Shown here piece after piece: positions 45,363 to 53,901 of a DNA stretch of 64,000 bases; positions within the stretch are counted from its first letter, which is position 1; each line of letters starts with the position of its first letter. The notes below the pieces were generated by a model. The model had not been told where the DNA came from. It saw only the letters and a list, made by a program, of their open reading frames with translations, and did not search any database. The stretch spans positions 645,018 to 709,017 of the forward strand of contig NZ_BMOI01000001.1 in NCBI RefSeq assembly GCF_014646995.1. Reading direction: 5' to 3'. A program made the translations under genes and the position numbers. Source of the DNA: Curtobacterium luteum. Lineage in GTDB: Bacteria > Actinomycetota > Actinomycetes > Actinomycetales > Microbacteriaceae.

Positions 45363-48300
45363 TCAGGCCCCGTAGAACGCGCGCTCGAACACCTGCCGGG
45401 CGCGCCGGGTCACACCGAGGTAGTCCTCCTCGAGCTGCGTGGCCGACCCCGGCGGGTACTCCATGAGCCGTGCCATGCCCTCGAGCTGGATCCGGTCGAC
45501 GGGCAGCACGTCGGTCGTCTTCCCCGACCACAGCACGAGCGCGCTCCGGGCCCGGGACGCGAACCGCCACGCCGCGCCGAGCTTGTCGGCGTCGTCCGGC
45601 GCGACGAGCCCGGCGTCGGTGGCGGCGGTGAGGGCCTCGAGCGTCGAGGTCGTCCGGAGCCCGGGCACGGTCAGCGCGTGCTGCAGCTGGAGGAGCTGCA
45701 CGAACCACTCGACGTCGCTGAGCGATCCGCGTCCGAGCTTGAGGTGCCGAGCCGGATCGGCGCCCCGGGGCAGCCGTTCCGACTCCACACGGGCCTTGAT
45801 GCGCCGGACCTCGCGGACCTGGTGGTCGTCGATGTGCTCCGGGTAGCGGGTGCGGTCGGCGAGGTGCTCGAAGTCGCGGAGCAGCTGCTGGTCCCCCACG
45901 GCTCCGCGGGCACGGAGCAGCGCCTGCGCCTCCCAGGTCAACGACCACCGCGCGTAGTAGGCGGCGTAGGACTCGAGCGTGCGCACGAGCGGCCCGTTCT
46001 TGCCCTCGGGGCGCAGGTCGACGTCGAGCTCGAACGGGTGGATGGCGTCCTCGGTGAGCCGGCCGAGCTCGCGCACGATCGCCTGGGCGGCGCGGGAGGC
46101 GACCTCGGGCTCGGTGCCCTCGGCGGCGCGGTACACGTACAGGACGTCGGCGTCGGACCCGAAGCCGAGTTCGCGGCCCCCGTAGCGGCCCATCGCGACG
46201 ATGCCGAACTCGAGTCCCTCGGGCGCGCCGCGGCGGGCGAGGGTGAGGGCGCCGGCGAGGGTGGCCTCCGTGACGTCGGTGAGGGCCGGCCCGAGGGCGT
46301 CGACGTCGAGCCAGCCGAGCACGGCGGCCATGCCGAGCCGCAGGGTCTCGCGCCGTCGGGCCGAGCGGACGAGCGCGGCGGACCCGTCGAGGTCGTTCCC
46401 GTGCCGGGCCGTCGTCGCGGTCATCTCGGCGAGCAGCGACTCCATCGGTCGCGGACGGAGGAGCGACTCCGGCTCGTCGAGCCAGGCCACGGCTTCCGGG
46501 AAGCGCTCGAGCAGCCCGGAGAGGAACGCGGACTCGGACAGGACGGTGGTCAGCGAATGGGCCGCCCCGGACGAGTCGCGGAGCATCCGGAGGAACCAGC
46601 TCGACTCCCCCAGGGTGTCGCTCAGCCGACGGAACGCCAGGAGCGCCCGGTCCGGTGCCGGCCCCTCGGCCATCCACCGCAGGAGCACCGGCAGCAGGTT
46701 CCGTTGGATCGCGGCGCGGCGGCTCGTGCCCTGCGTGAGCGCACGGATGTGTCCCAGCGCGCCCGCGGGATCCGCGAAGCCGATGGCGCCGAGACGGTCC
46801 GCGGCCTGGTCGCTGGTGAGGACGATCTCGCCGTCGGTGGCCGCCACCGCGGACAGCAGCGGGCGGTAGAAGATCCGCTCGTGGAGTCCGCGGACCTCGA
46901 GCTTCACCGTGCGCCAGCGGTCCTCGAGCGCCGCCGCCGAGGTCGCGAGACCGCTCGACCGTGCGAGGACGCGGAGTTCGTCCTCGTCGGAGGGCATCAG
47001 GTGCGTGCGCTGCAGACGGCGGAGCTGGATGCGGTGCTCCAGGACACGGAGCAGCGCGTAGTCGGGGCCGAACCGCGCCGCCTCGGGCCGCCCGACGTAG
47101 CCGGCCGCGGTCAGCGCGTCCATCGCCTCGAGCGTCGAGCGCACCCGGACGCTCTCGTCGTCACGGCCGTGCACGAGCTGCAGCAGCTGCACGGTGAACT
47201 CGACGTCGCGCAGCCCGCCCGGGCCGAGCTTGAGCTGCCGGTCGACCTGGGCGTCGGGGATGTGCTCGGTGACCCGCTCCCGCATGCGCTGCACCGACTC
47301 GACGAAGCCAGGCCGGGTGGCGGAGGTCCACACGAACGGCGCCACGGCCTCGGCGTACCGGCGTCCGAGGTCCGCGGACCCGGCGATCGGTCGAGCCTTG
47401 AGGAGCGCCTGGAACTCCCACTCCCGCGCCCACCGCTGGTAGTACGCCACGTGCGAGTCGAGCGTGCGGACGAGCGCGCCGTCCTTGCCCTCGGGCCGGA
47501 GGTTCGCGTCGACCTCCCACAGCGCGGGCTCGGCCGCCAGGTCGGTGATCGCGTGGGTGGCGGCGACGGCGAGCCGGGTGGCGATGAGCACTGCGCGGTC
47601 CGTGCCGACCCCGGTGTCCGCGTCGTCGTCGCGGGTGGGCTCGGTCACGAAGATGACGTCGACGTCGCTGACGTAGTTGAGCTCACGGGCGCCTGCCTTG
47701 CCCATCGCGATGACGGCGAGCGGGGTGGCCTCGACGTCGGCGGCGGGGAACGGCACCTCGCGCCGGGCGACGTCGACCGCGGCCTCGAGTGCCGCGCCCG
47801 CGAGGTCCGCGAGCCCGGCGGCCACGGCGGGGAACGCCTCGGTCGGGGCGTCGTGCAGGACGTCGAAGAGCGCGATCTGCGCGAGGTGCCGGCGGTAGCG
47901 CACCCGGAGGCGGAGCCGGGCGTCCTCACCGGTCGCGCCGTCGACCGCGGCGAGCAGGGAGGCGGTGTAGTCGTCCTGCGTCCATGGCGGTGTCACCGGG
48001 TCGAACAGCAGGGCGAGTTCGGCGGGGCGCCGGTGCAGGAACTCCCCCAGCCCGACGGACGCGCCGAGGAGCCGGACGAGCCGTGCGGCCGCGGCCCCGT
48101 CGGCGAGGACGGCTCCGAGTTCGTCGGGCGCGCGCTCCGAGAGGCGTTCGAGCAGGCGGAGCGCTCCGTCCGGGTCGGCGGTCGCGCCCCAGACCGCTGC
48201 CGGGTCGAACCCAGGGAGGCCGGACCCGCCCCCGGCGGACACGGGGCGTGCGCCGGCGTCGGCTGCGGCAGACCCGTTGCCGACCGCGGCAGACCCGTTG

Positions 48301-48464
48301 CCGACCGCGGCAGACCCGTTGCCCGCATGCGGCAGGACGGCGCCGAACCGCGCCTCCAGGCCGGGGACCCGTTCGAGCGCGGCGATCCGTTCGAGGCTCT
48401 CCGACAGCTCGGCGAAGCCGAGCCGGGCGAGCTCGGACCGTGACGTCTTCGTCCGACCGGTCAT
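45363..48464 (-). CDS. glnE: Bifunctional [glutamine synthetase] adenylyltransferase/deadenylase
   Basis: A 1033-residue enzyme that adenylylates and deadenylylates the regulatory Tyr of glutamine synthetase. Two nucleotidyltransferase domains are visible: VIAMGKAGARELNYVSDVDV at residues 251-270 and IVAMGRYGGRELGFGSDADV at about 750-770, each with the G-x-x-x-G...D-x-D catalytic pattern. Near the N-terminus (residues 48-68) a seven-residue unit GNGSAAV repeats three times, from a 21-bp tandem repeat. It starts 10 nt after the glnA2 stop and is probably co-transcribed with it. Confidence 0.96.
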   Translation of the reverse strand: MTGRTKTSRSELARLGFAELSESLERIAALERVPGLEARFGAVLPHAGNGSAAVGNGSAAVGNGSAAADAGARPVSAGGGSGLPGFDPAAVWGATADPDGALRLLERLSERAPDELGAVLADGAAAARLVRLLGASVGLGEFLHRRPAELALLFDPVTPPWTQDDYTASLLAAVDGATGEDARLRLRVRYRRHLAQIALFDVLHDAPTEAFPAVAAGLADLAGAALEAAVDVARREVPFPAADVEATPLAVIAMGKAGARELNYVSDVDVIFVTEPTRDDDADTGVGTDRAVLIATRLAVAATHAITDLAAEPALWEVDANLRPEGKDGALVRTLDSHVAYYQRWAREWEFQALLKARPIAGSADLGRRYAEAVAPFVWTSATRPGFVESVQRMRERVTEHIPDAQVDRQLKLGPGGLRDVEFTVQLLQLVHGRDDESVRVRSTLEAMDALTAAGYVGRPEAARFGPDYALLRVLEHRIQLRRLQRTHLMPSDEDELRVLARSSGLATSAAALEDRWRTVKLEVRGLHERIFYRPLLSAVAATDGEIVLTSDQAADRLGAIGFADPAGALGHIRALTQGTSRRAAIQRNLLPVLLRWMAEGPAPDRALLAFRRLSDTLGESSWFLRMLRDSSGAAHSLTTVLSESAFLSGLLERFPEAVAWLDEPESLLRPRPMESLLAEMTATTARHGNDLDGSAALVRSARRRETLRLGMAAVLGWLDVDALGPALTDVTEATLAGALTLARRGAPEGLEFGIVAMGRYGGRELGFGSDADVLYVYRAAEGTEPEVASRAAQAIVRELGRLTEDAIHPFELDVDLRPEGKNGPLVRTLESYAAYYARWSLTWEAQALLRARGAVGDQQLLRDFEHLADRTRYPEHIDDHQVREVRRIKARVESERLPRGADPARHLKLGRGSLSDVEWFVQLLQLQHALTVPGLRTTSTLEALTAATDAGLVAPDDADKLGAAWRFASRARSALVLWSGKTTDVLPVDRIQLEGMARLMEYPPGSATQLEEDYLGVTRRARQVFERAFYGA

Positions 48465-48474
48465 GCGGGCAGTG

Positions 48475-49812
48475 CTAGAGCGCGCCGAGGTTCGTGTCGA
48501 GCTCGAACGGCGTGACCTGGTCGCGGTAGGCCTGCCACTCCTGCCGCTTGTTGAGCAGCACGAAGTTGAAGACCTGCTCGCCGAGGGTCTCGGCCACGAG
48601 CTCGGAGTCCTCCATGAGGCCGAGCGCGTGGTCGAGGCTCGCCGGGAGCTGCTTGTAACCGAGGGCCCGACGCTCGGAGTCGGACAGGCTCCAGACGTTG
48701 TCCTCGGCCTCGGCGGGGAGCTCGTAGCCCTCGTCGATGCCCTTGAGGCCGGCCGCGAGGAGGAGCGAGTACGCCAGGTACGGGTTCGCGGCGGAGTCGA
48801 TGCCGCGGTACTCGATGCGGGCCGACTGCCCCTTGTTCGGCTTGTAGAGCGGGACGCGGACCAGGGCCGAGCGGTTGTTGTGGCCCCACGTGACGAACGA
48901 GGGTGCTTCGTCGCCGCCCCAGAGGCGCTTGTACGAGTTCACGAACTGGTTCGTGACCGCGGTGATCTCGGGCGCGTGGCGGAGGACCCCGGCGATGAAG
49001 TGCTTCGCCGTCTCGGACAGCTGGTACTGGCCCCCGGCCTCGTAGAAGGCGTTCTGGTCGCCCTCGAACAGCGACACGTGCGTGTGCATGCCCGAGCCCG
49101 GCTGACCGGACAGCGGCTTCGGCATGAACGTCGCGTAGACGCCCTGCTCGATCGCCACCTCCTTCACGACCGTGCGGAAGGTCATGATGTTGTCCGCCAT
49201 GGTCAGCGCGTCGGCGTAGCGGAGGTCGATCTCGTTCTGGCCGGGACCGGCTTCGTGGTGGGAGAACTCCACCGAGATGCCGAGGTCCTCGAGCATCCGG
49301 ACCGAGCGGCGGCGGAAGTCGTGCGCACTGCCACCGGGGACGTTGTCGAAGTAGCCGGCCTGGTCGACGGGCTGCGGGCCGCCGTCCTTCCACTCGCGGC
49401 TCTTCAGGAGGTAGAACTCGATCTCCGGGTGCGTGTAGAACGTGAACCCGCGCTCGCTCGCCTTCGCGAGGGTGCGCTTCAGGACGTTGCGCGGGTCGGC
49501 GACCGCGGGCTGGCCGTCCGGCGTCGTGATGTCGCAGAACATCCGGGCCGTGGGGTCGATCTCGCCGCGCCAGGGGAGGATCTGGAACGTCGAGGGGTCC
49601 GGGTGCGCGAGCACGTCGGCCTCGTAGCTGCGGGTCAGGCCCTCGATCGCGGAGCCGTCGAAGCCGATGCCCTCGGCGAAGGCCCCCTCGACCTCGGCCG
49701 GCGCGATCGCGACCGACTTGAGCGTCCCGATGACGTCGGTGAACCAGAGTCGGATGAACTTGATGCCGCGCTCCTCGATGGTGCGGAGCACGAAGTCCGT
49801 CTGCTTGTCCAT
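48475..49812 (-). CDS. glnA2: Glutamine synthetase family protein, second copy (GlnA2-like)
   Basis: A 445-residue glutamine synthetase homolog: FDGSAIEGLTRSYEAD, HPEIEFYLL, GSGMHTHVSLF, NNRSALVRVP and IEYRGIDSAANPYL. The adenylylation Tyr of GlnA is not conserved (EDNVWSLSDSE instead of a DLYELP-like loop), so it should escape GlnE control. Actinobacterial GlnA2-type proteins have been linked to polyamine or glutamine metabolism; the specific substrate here is unknown. The ATG follows GAAAGG by 7 nt. glnE follows directly. Confidence 0.92.
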   Translation of the reverse strand: MDKQTDFVLRTIEERGIKFIRLWFTDVIGTLKSVAIAPAEVEGAFAEGIGFDGSAIEGLTRSYEADVLAHPDPSTFQILPWRGEIDPTARMFCDITTPDGQPAVADPRNVLKRTLAKASERGFTFYTHPEIEFYLLKSREWKDGGPQPVDQAGYFDNVPGGSAHDFRRRSVRMLEDLGISVEFSHHEAGPGQNEIDLRYADALTMADNIMTFRTVVKEVAIEQGVYATFMPKPLSGQPGSGMHTHVSLFEGDQNAFYEAGGQYQLSETAKHFIAGVLRHAPEITAVTNQFVNSYKRLWGGDEAPSFVTWGHNNRSALVRVPLYKPNKGQSARIEYRGIDSAANPYLAYSLLLAAGLKGIDEGYELPAEAEDNVWSLSDSERRALGYKQLPASLDHALGLMEDSELVAETLGEQVFNFVLLNKRQEWQAYRDQVTPFELDTNLGAL

Positions 49813-49872
49813 TGACGCCCTTTCCGTGGTGCAGCTGGTCCAGCTGGGAGTCTCAGCCTATTGGTTCTCCGG

Positions 49873-50049
49873 TCAGTCTTCGTCGTCCCAGCGCTCGTTG
49901 TTCGCCTTGATGCGGTCGAGGGCGTGCTGCGCCTCCTCGCGGGTCTCGAACGGCCCGATGCGGTCGCGCTGCGGGGACTGCGGGCCCTGCTCGACCGCGT
50001 GCGTCTTCTCGTTGAACCACCACTGGGACTCGATGCGTTCGTCGCTCAT
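49873..50049 (-). CDS. Small SPOR-domain-like protein (58 residues)
   Basis: The sequence begins MSDERIESQWWFNEKTHAVE and continues with RIGPFETREEAQHALDRIK to an acidic end. The pattern (aromatic start, GPF-x-TREEA-x-x-AL) is that of the short SPOR-like proteins widespread in actinobacteria near map. Function unknown; SPOR domains elsewhere bind denuded peptidoglycan, but this one has no signal peptide. The ATG at 50049 lies 6 nt after TACGGT with no Shine-Dalgarno. Divergent from map across a repeat region. Confidence 0.85.
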   Translation of the reverse strand: MSDERIESQWWFNEKTHAVEQGPQSPQRDRIGPFETREEAQHALDRIKANNERWDDED

Positions 50050-50055
50050 GCCGCC

Positions 50056-50061
50056 ACCGTA
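50056..50061 (-). promoter_or_regulatory. -10 element of the leaderless SPOR-like gene
   Basis: TACGGT on the minus strand ends 6 nt before the ATG at 50049. Confidence 0.5.
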
Positions 50062-50085
50062 CCCACGGCGGGGGCGTGCGGGCCG

Positions 50086-50186
50086 GGCGTGCCGCTGGGC
50101 GGGCTGGGGCTAGGGGGCGGGGCCTGGGCTGGGCCGGGGCCGGGGCCGGGGGGGCTGGGGGCTGGGGCCGGGGCCGGGGGCTGGCG
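50086..50186 (+). repeat. G-rich tract with repeated GGGGCCGGGGCTGG-type units
   Basis: About 100 nt in which the plus strand consists of runs of 3-7 G broken by C, T or A, in irregular repeats of GGGGCCG and GGGGCTG. It has the potential to form G-quadruplexes. It starts about 25 bp upstream of the SPOR-like gene promoter. Confidence 0.7.
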
Positions 50187-50540
50187 CGAGTCTCGGCGTG
50201 AGCGACAGTTCTCGGGCGAAAGCGCGCGAGAGCTGTCGCGCAGCCCGAGTCTCGGGGCGCGCAGGCCGAGTCTCGGGGCGCGCAGACCGAGTCCCGGGGC
50301 GCTCACGACGAGTCTCGGGGCGCGCAGCCCGAGTCTCGGGGCGCGCAGCCCGAGTCCCGGGGCGCGCAGGGCGACCGCCTGGAGGCCCGGTGCCGGTCCG
50401 CCGGGCCGGCCCCGGGCCTCCAGGCGGTCGCGTCGTGGTCGCGTCCTGCGGGGCGAGTCTCGCCGTGGGCGACACGTCTCGCGCGCGAGCGCGCACGATC
50501 CGTCGCCCAGGGCGAGTCTCGGCGTGCACGGGCCGAAACT
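50186..50540 (+). repeat. CGAGTCTCGG repeat cluster upstream of map
   Basis: Repeated units GGCGCGCAGNCCGAGTCTCG occur about every 21 bp from 50230 to 50370. They are flanked by longer copies starting CGAGTCTCGGCGTGAGCGAC (50189) and CGAGTCTCGCCGTGGGCGAC (50454). The long unit matches the parC-parE unit (CGAGACTCGGCGTCAGCGAC) except at a few transversions, so the two clusters are one family. No gene seen. Confidence 0.8.
50371..50431. repeat. Intergenic palindrome, GACCGCCTGGAGGC type
   Basis: A 20-bp stem (50371-50390 with 50412-50431) around a 21-nt GC loop, inserted within the CGAGTCTCGG cluster. Its arm GCGACCGCCTGGAGGCCCGG matches the arm at 39865. Confidence 0.8.
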
Positions 50541-50559
50541 CGGGTCCCGCGCGCCCGGA

Positions 50560-50565
50560 TAGAGT
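50560..50565 (+). promoter_or_regulatory. -10 element of the leaderless map promoter
   Basis: TAGAGT ends 7 nt before the ATG at 50573. Confidence 0.5.
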
Positions 50566-50572
50566 GGTCGGC

Positions 50573-51436
50573 ATGCCCCGGGACGCACACGGACACCTGA
50601 CCGCCGGCCGGATCTCCCCGCAGCGGCCCGTCCCGAAGGAGATCGAGCGGCCCGAGTACGTCGGGCGCGCCGAGCCCGACGAGCACGGCCACGGCGACAC
50701 GTACTCCGCCGAGGAGATCGAACGGATCCGGACCGCCGGGCGCATCGCCTCGCAGGCGATCGACGCCGTCGGCGCGGCCATCCGCCCCGGGGTCACCACC
50801 GACGAGCTCGACCGCATCGGCCACGAGTTCGTCGTGTCACACGGTGCGTACCCGTCCACGCTCGGCTACCGCGGCTACCCCAAATCGCTCTGCTCGAGCC
50901 TCAACGAGGTCATCTGCCACGGCATCCCGGACGACACCGTGCTGCAGGAGGGCGACCTCGTCAACATCGACATCACCGCCTACAAGGACGGGATGCACGG
51001 CGACACGAACCGCACCTTCATCGTGGGCGAGGGCTCGCAGGAGGTCCGCGACCTCGTCGACCGCACGCGAACCGCGCTCGAGCGGGGCATCAAGGCCGTC
51101 GCCCCCGGGCGCCAGGTCAACGTCATCGGCCGCGCGATCGAGGCGTACGCCAAACGGTTCGGGTACGGCGTCGTCCGCGACTACACCGGCCACGGCGTCG
51201 GACGGACGTTCCACTCCGGGCTGATCATCCCCCACTACGACGCGCCCCACTACGACACGGTCATCGAGGAGGGAATGGTGTTCACGATCGAGCCGATGCT
51301 GACCCTCGGCGGCATCGAGGCGGACATCTGGTCGGACGACTGGACCGTCTCCACCCGCGACAAGTCGTGGACCGCACAGTTCGAGCACACCCTCGTCGTC
51401 ACCGAGCGCGGCGCCGAACTCCTGACCGTCTCCTGA
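50573..51436 (+). CDS. map: Type I methionyl aminopeptidase
   Basis: A 287-residue metalloprotease that removes the initiator Met. Metal ligands and motifs: the His of [11 protein letters not shown], the two Asp in [34 protein letters not shown] (Glu) and QFEHTLVVT (Glu). The N-terminal 40 residues form an extension with PXXP-like motifs, common in actinobacterial MetAPs. The ATG at 50573 is 7 nt after TAGAGT, with no Shine-Dalgarno. The ppgK gene follows 22 nt later. Confidence 0.96.
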   Translation: MPRDAHGHLTAGRISPQRPVPKEIERPEYVGRAEPDEHGHGDTYSAEEIERIRTAGRIASQAIDAVGAAIRPGVTTDELDRIGHEFVVSHGAYPSTLGYRGYPKSLCSSLNEVICHGIPDDTVLQEGDLVNIDITAYKDGMHGDTNRTFIVGEGSQEVRDLVDRTRTALERGIKAVAPGRQVNVIGRAIEAYAKRFGYGVVRDYTGHGVGRTFHSGLIIPHYDAPHYDTVIEEGMVFTIEPMLTLGGIEADIWSDDWTVSTRDKSWTAQFEHTLVVTERGAELLTVS

Positions 51437-51458
51437 CCCCTCAACCGAAAGGCTCCTC

Positions 51459-52217
51459 ATGACCACCCTCGCAGTCGGCGTCGACATCGGCGGTACGGGC
51501 ATCAAGGGCGCGATCGTCGACGTCGCCTCGGGCGAACTCACGACCGACCGGATCAAGAAGGCCACGCCCGAGGGCGGCAAGCCCCACGACATCGTCGCGG
51601 TGGCGAAGTCGATCGTCGAGGAGCTCGCCCCGGCCGCGGACGTCCCGGTGGGCGTGTGCTTCCCGGCGATCGTCCGCGACGGCAAGACCATGTCCGCCGC
51701 GAACGTGTCGAAGAAGTGGATCGGGTTCGAGGCGGAGGCGCTCTTCGAGAAGGAACTCGGCCGCTCGATCCACTTCGTCAACGACGCCGACGCCGCCGGG
51801 TTCGCGGAGCAGCAGTTCGGGGCGGCGAAGGGCAAGGACGGCCTCGTCGTCGTCACGACCCTGGGCACCGGGATCGGCACGGCGCTCATCAACGACGGTG
51901 TGCTCATCGTCAACTCGGAGCTCGGGCACCTCGAGATCGACGGGCACGACGCGGAGACGAAGGCCTCGTTCGCCGCCAAGGAGCGCGACGACCTGTCGTG
52001 GAAGCACTGGGCGAAGCGGCTGCAGAAGTACTACTCGACGCTCGAGGCGTTGCTCTCCCCGGAGCTCTTCGTCGTGGGCGGCGGCGTGTCGAAGCACCAC
52101 GAGGAGTTCCTGCCGCTGCTCGACCTCCAGGCGCCGATCATCCCGGCGACGCTGCGGAACAACGCGGGCATCATCGGGGCGGCGACGCTCGCCGCGCAGT
52201 CGAAGCCGCAGGCGTAG
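51459..52217 (+). CDS. ppgK: Polyphosphate--glucose phosphotransferase (polyphosphate glucokinase)
   Basis: A 252-residue ROK-family kinase that phosphorylates glucose using polyphosphate or ATP. Motifs: the phosphate-binding VDIGGTGIKGAIVD, GVCFPAIV, the catalytic Asp in FVNDADAAGFAE, TLGTGIGTALI and SELGHLEIDG. The C-terminal YYSTLEALLSPELFVVGGGV matches PpgK of other actinobacteria. The ATG follows GAAAGG by 6 nt. It lies between map and RNase P RNA on the same strand. Confidence 0.94.
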   Translation: MTTLAVGVDIGGTGIKGAIVDVASGELTTDRIKKATPEGGKPHDIVAVAKSIVEELAPAADVPVGVCFPAIVRDGKTMSAANVSKKWIGFEAEALFEKELGRSIHFVNDADAAGFAEQQFGAAKGKDGLVVVTTLGTGIGTALINDGVLIVNSELGHLEIDGHDAETKASFAAKERDDLSWKHWAKRLQKYYSTLEALLSPELFVVGGGVSKHHEEFLPLLDLQAPIIPATLRNNAGIIGAATLAAQSKPQA

Positions 52218-52297
52218 GCGTAGGCGTAGGCGCGCGGAGTTGCTCGGACCGGGAGAGTCCGGTCGCCGGCGTGGACGCTGCACGGACGCGTCACCGC

Positions 52298-52303
52298 TAG
52301 ACT
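52298..52303 (+). promoter_or_regulatory. -10 element of the rnpB promoter
   Basis: TAGACT ends 7 nt before G52311, the first base of the P1 helix of RNase P RNA. The same hexamer-to-start spacing is seen for the leaderless genes. Confidence 0.55.
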
Positions 52304-52310
52304 CGTCCGT

Positions 52311-52671
52311 GCGAATGGGTCGGTGAGACGGTCGCGTCACTCCTCCGGGAGTGCCGAGGAACGTCCGGGCTCCACAGAGCAGGGCGGTGGGTAACACCCA
52401 CCCGGAGCAATCCGCGAGACAGTGCCACAGAAAGCAGACCGCCGGCGGCGACGTCGGTAAGGGTGAAACGGTGGTGTAAGAGACCACCAGGGGTCCGGGT
52501 GACCGGATCCGCTCGGTAAACCTCGCCCGGAGCAAGGTCAGACAGAGGACGTCGAGGCTGCTCGCCGAGTCCTCGGGTAGACCGCTGGAGGCCGACGGCA
52601 ACGTCGGTCCGAGAGAGATGGCCGTCACCGCGAGAGCGGGACAGAACCCGGCGTACGGCCGGCCCATTCGC
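52311..52671 (+). ncRNA. rnpB: RNase P RNA, bacterial class A
   Basis: The catalytic RNA that matures tRNA 5' ends. The 5' and 3' ends pair to form P1 (GCGAATGGG at 52311 with CCCATTCGC at 52663-52671). Conserved core regions are present: GAGGAACGTCCGGGCTCC, AGGGTGAAACGGTG, GTAAACC and CAAGGTCAGACAGAGG, GAGTCCTCGGGTAGACCGCT and ACAGAACCCGGCGTAC. Length about 361 nt, normal for actinobacteria. It has its own -10 element and is convergent to the zinc-ribbon gene across a repeat block. Confidence 0.93.
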
Positions 52672-52699
52672 CCACACGAACGCGAGTCGCTTGCTCGCG

Positions 52700-53051
52700 C
52701 CCCGCGCGGCCGCGCGCCCGTCGTCCGCGCGCCAGCGGGCGCGGGCCCGGCCTCGCACCGTGCGAAGCTCCCTCCGCACGGTGCGAGGTTCCTCACACCG
52801 TGCGACGCGCTGGGCCTCGCACGGAGCGCGAATCCTCGCACCCTGCGGCCGCGGCCACGCCGCCGCCGCCGCCGCACCACGCCACGCCGCCCCGCGCGGC
52901 CGCGCGCCCGTCGTCCGCGCGCCAGCGGGCGCGGGCCCGGCCTCGCACCGTGCGAAGCTCCCTCCGCACGGTGCGAGGTTCCGCACACCGTGCGACGCGC
53001 TGGGCCTCGCACGGAGCGCGAATCCTCGCACCCTGCGGCCGCGGCCACGCC
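52700..53051. repeat. Two tandem copies of an approximately 165-bp repeat, 190-bp period
   Basis: Copy A 52700-52860 and copy B 52890-53051 are almost identical (one C/G-type difference seen, TTCCTCACAC versus TTCCGCACAC). Each contains CCTCGCACCGTGCGAAGCTC, CGCACGGTGCGAGGTTCC and CCTCGCACGGAGCGCGAATC, inverted-repeat elements of the family seen at 37540-37675. They fill the rnpB to zinc-ribbon gap. Open frames here have no protein-like composition. Confidence 0.85.
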
Positions 53052-53106
53052 ACGCCACCGCCGCAGCGCCGCCGCACGCCGCCGCACGCCGCTGCGGCCG
53101 CGGCAC

Positions 53107-53149
53107 GGACGGGAGGCCCGGTGCCAGCCCGGCACCGCGCCTCCCGTCC
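53107..53149. terminator. Palindrome downstream of the zinc-ribbon gene
   Basis: GGACGGGAGGC plus CGGTGCC pair with GGCACCG and GCCTCCCGTCC, one mismatch, small loop. A member of the same family as 24973-25022, 16 nt past the zinc-ribbon stop. Confidence 0.65.
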
Positions 53150-53164
53150 GACGGGTGATCGGGT

Positions 53165-53899
53165 CTACAGCCCCGACTCGGGCGTGCGCACGAGGATGGC
53201 GTCGCTGTCCGGGCACAGCACGACGTCATCCGGCGCCGCGGCCCGGATCGTCTGCAGGTCCGAGGCCGTCAGCGTCACGCCGGACGCGGTCGACACCCCG
53301 CCCTGCAGCAACGACGCACCGAAGCCGTACCGCGCACGCTGCCGGTCGTAGAGCGCGAGCAGGTCGTCCGGGACCTTCGCGGCGACGTCGGCACGCGACT
53401 GGACGGCCGAGGCGCGATCGGCCTCGAGCCGGGCGATCTCGGCGTCGCGCTCGGCCGCGAGACCGGCGCGGGCGGCGTCTGCGTCCGCGAGCTGCGCCTC
53501 GATGTCGCCGACCCTCGCCCGCAGCCCGTCGAGCTGCTCCATGACCTCGAGTTCGCTCGTCTCGAGGTCGCCGATCCGCCGCTGCAGGGAGTCGAGCTCG
53601 CTCTGGAGCCCTGCGGCGTCCTTCGCGTTCGCGACGTTCTGCAGGAGCGTGGTGTCCCGCTCGACCCGGGCCTGCGCGATCGCGGTGTCGGACTCGAGCC
53701 GGGCGAGCTCGCGCTCCGCGTCCTCGACCAGGCCGGTCGCTGCCGCGAGTTCACCACGCAGGGCGGCGGCCTTCGTGCCGAGCTCGGTGAGCTGGTCGCC
53801 CTTGCGCAGCGAGGTGATGCGGTGCTCGATGCGGGTCACGTCGTTGTCGAGTCGCTGGACGTCGAGGAGGATGACCTGGTCCTCGGGTGCTGCCTTCAC
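53165..53899 (-). CDS. Coiled-coil protein of the zinc-ribbon (CT398/DUF164-like) family with degenerate ribbon
   Basis: A 244-residue protein, mostly long alpha-helical coiled coil (residues 1-180, heptad-like Leu/Glu/Arg), ending in what is normally a C4 zinc ribbon. Here the ribbon reads GVTLTASDLQTIRAAAPDD and VVLCPDSDAILVR: only one of four expected cysteines remains, so zinc binding is unlikely. Relatives lie next to Nif3-like genes, as here (2 nt gap), but function is not established. The GTG follows AAGGAG by 7 nt. Confidence 0.85.
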   Translation of the reverse strand: MKAAPEDQVILLDVQRLDNDVTRIEHRITSLRKGDQLTELGTKAAALRGELAAATGLVEDAERELARLESDTAIAQARVERDTTLLQNVANAKDAAGLQSELDSLQRRIGDLETSELEVMEQLDGLRARVGDIEAQLADADAARAGLAAERDAEIARLEADRASAVQSRADVAAKVPDDLLALYDRQRARYGFGASLLQGGVSTASGVTLTASDLQTIRAAAPDDVVLCPDSDAILVRTPESGL

Positions 53900-53901
53900 G
53901 G

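Noticed and set aside
50186-50540. CRISPR array upstream of map
   Set aside because: Units are 21-bp tandem derivatives without unique spacers.
52681-53160. Small proteins in the repeat block after rnpB
   Set aside because: Frames read as Arg/Ala/Pro low-complexity from repeat DNA in both copies, with no start signals.
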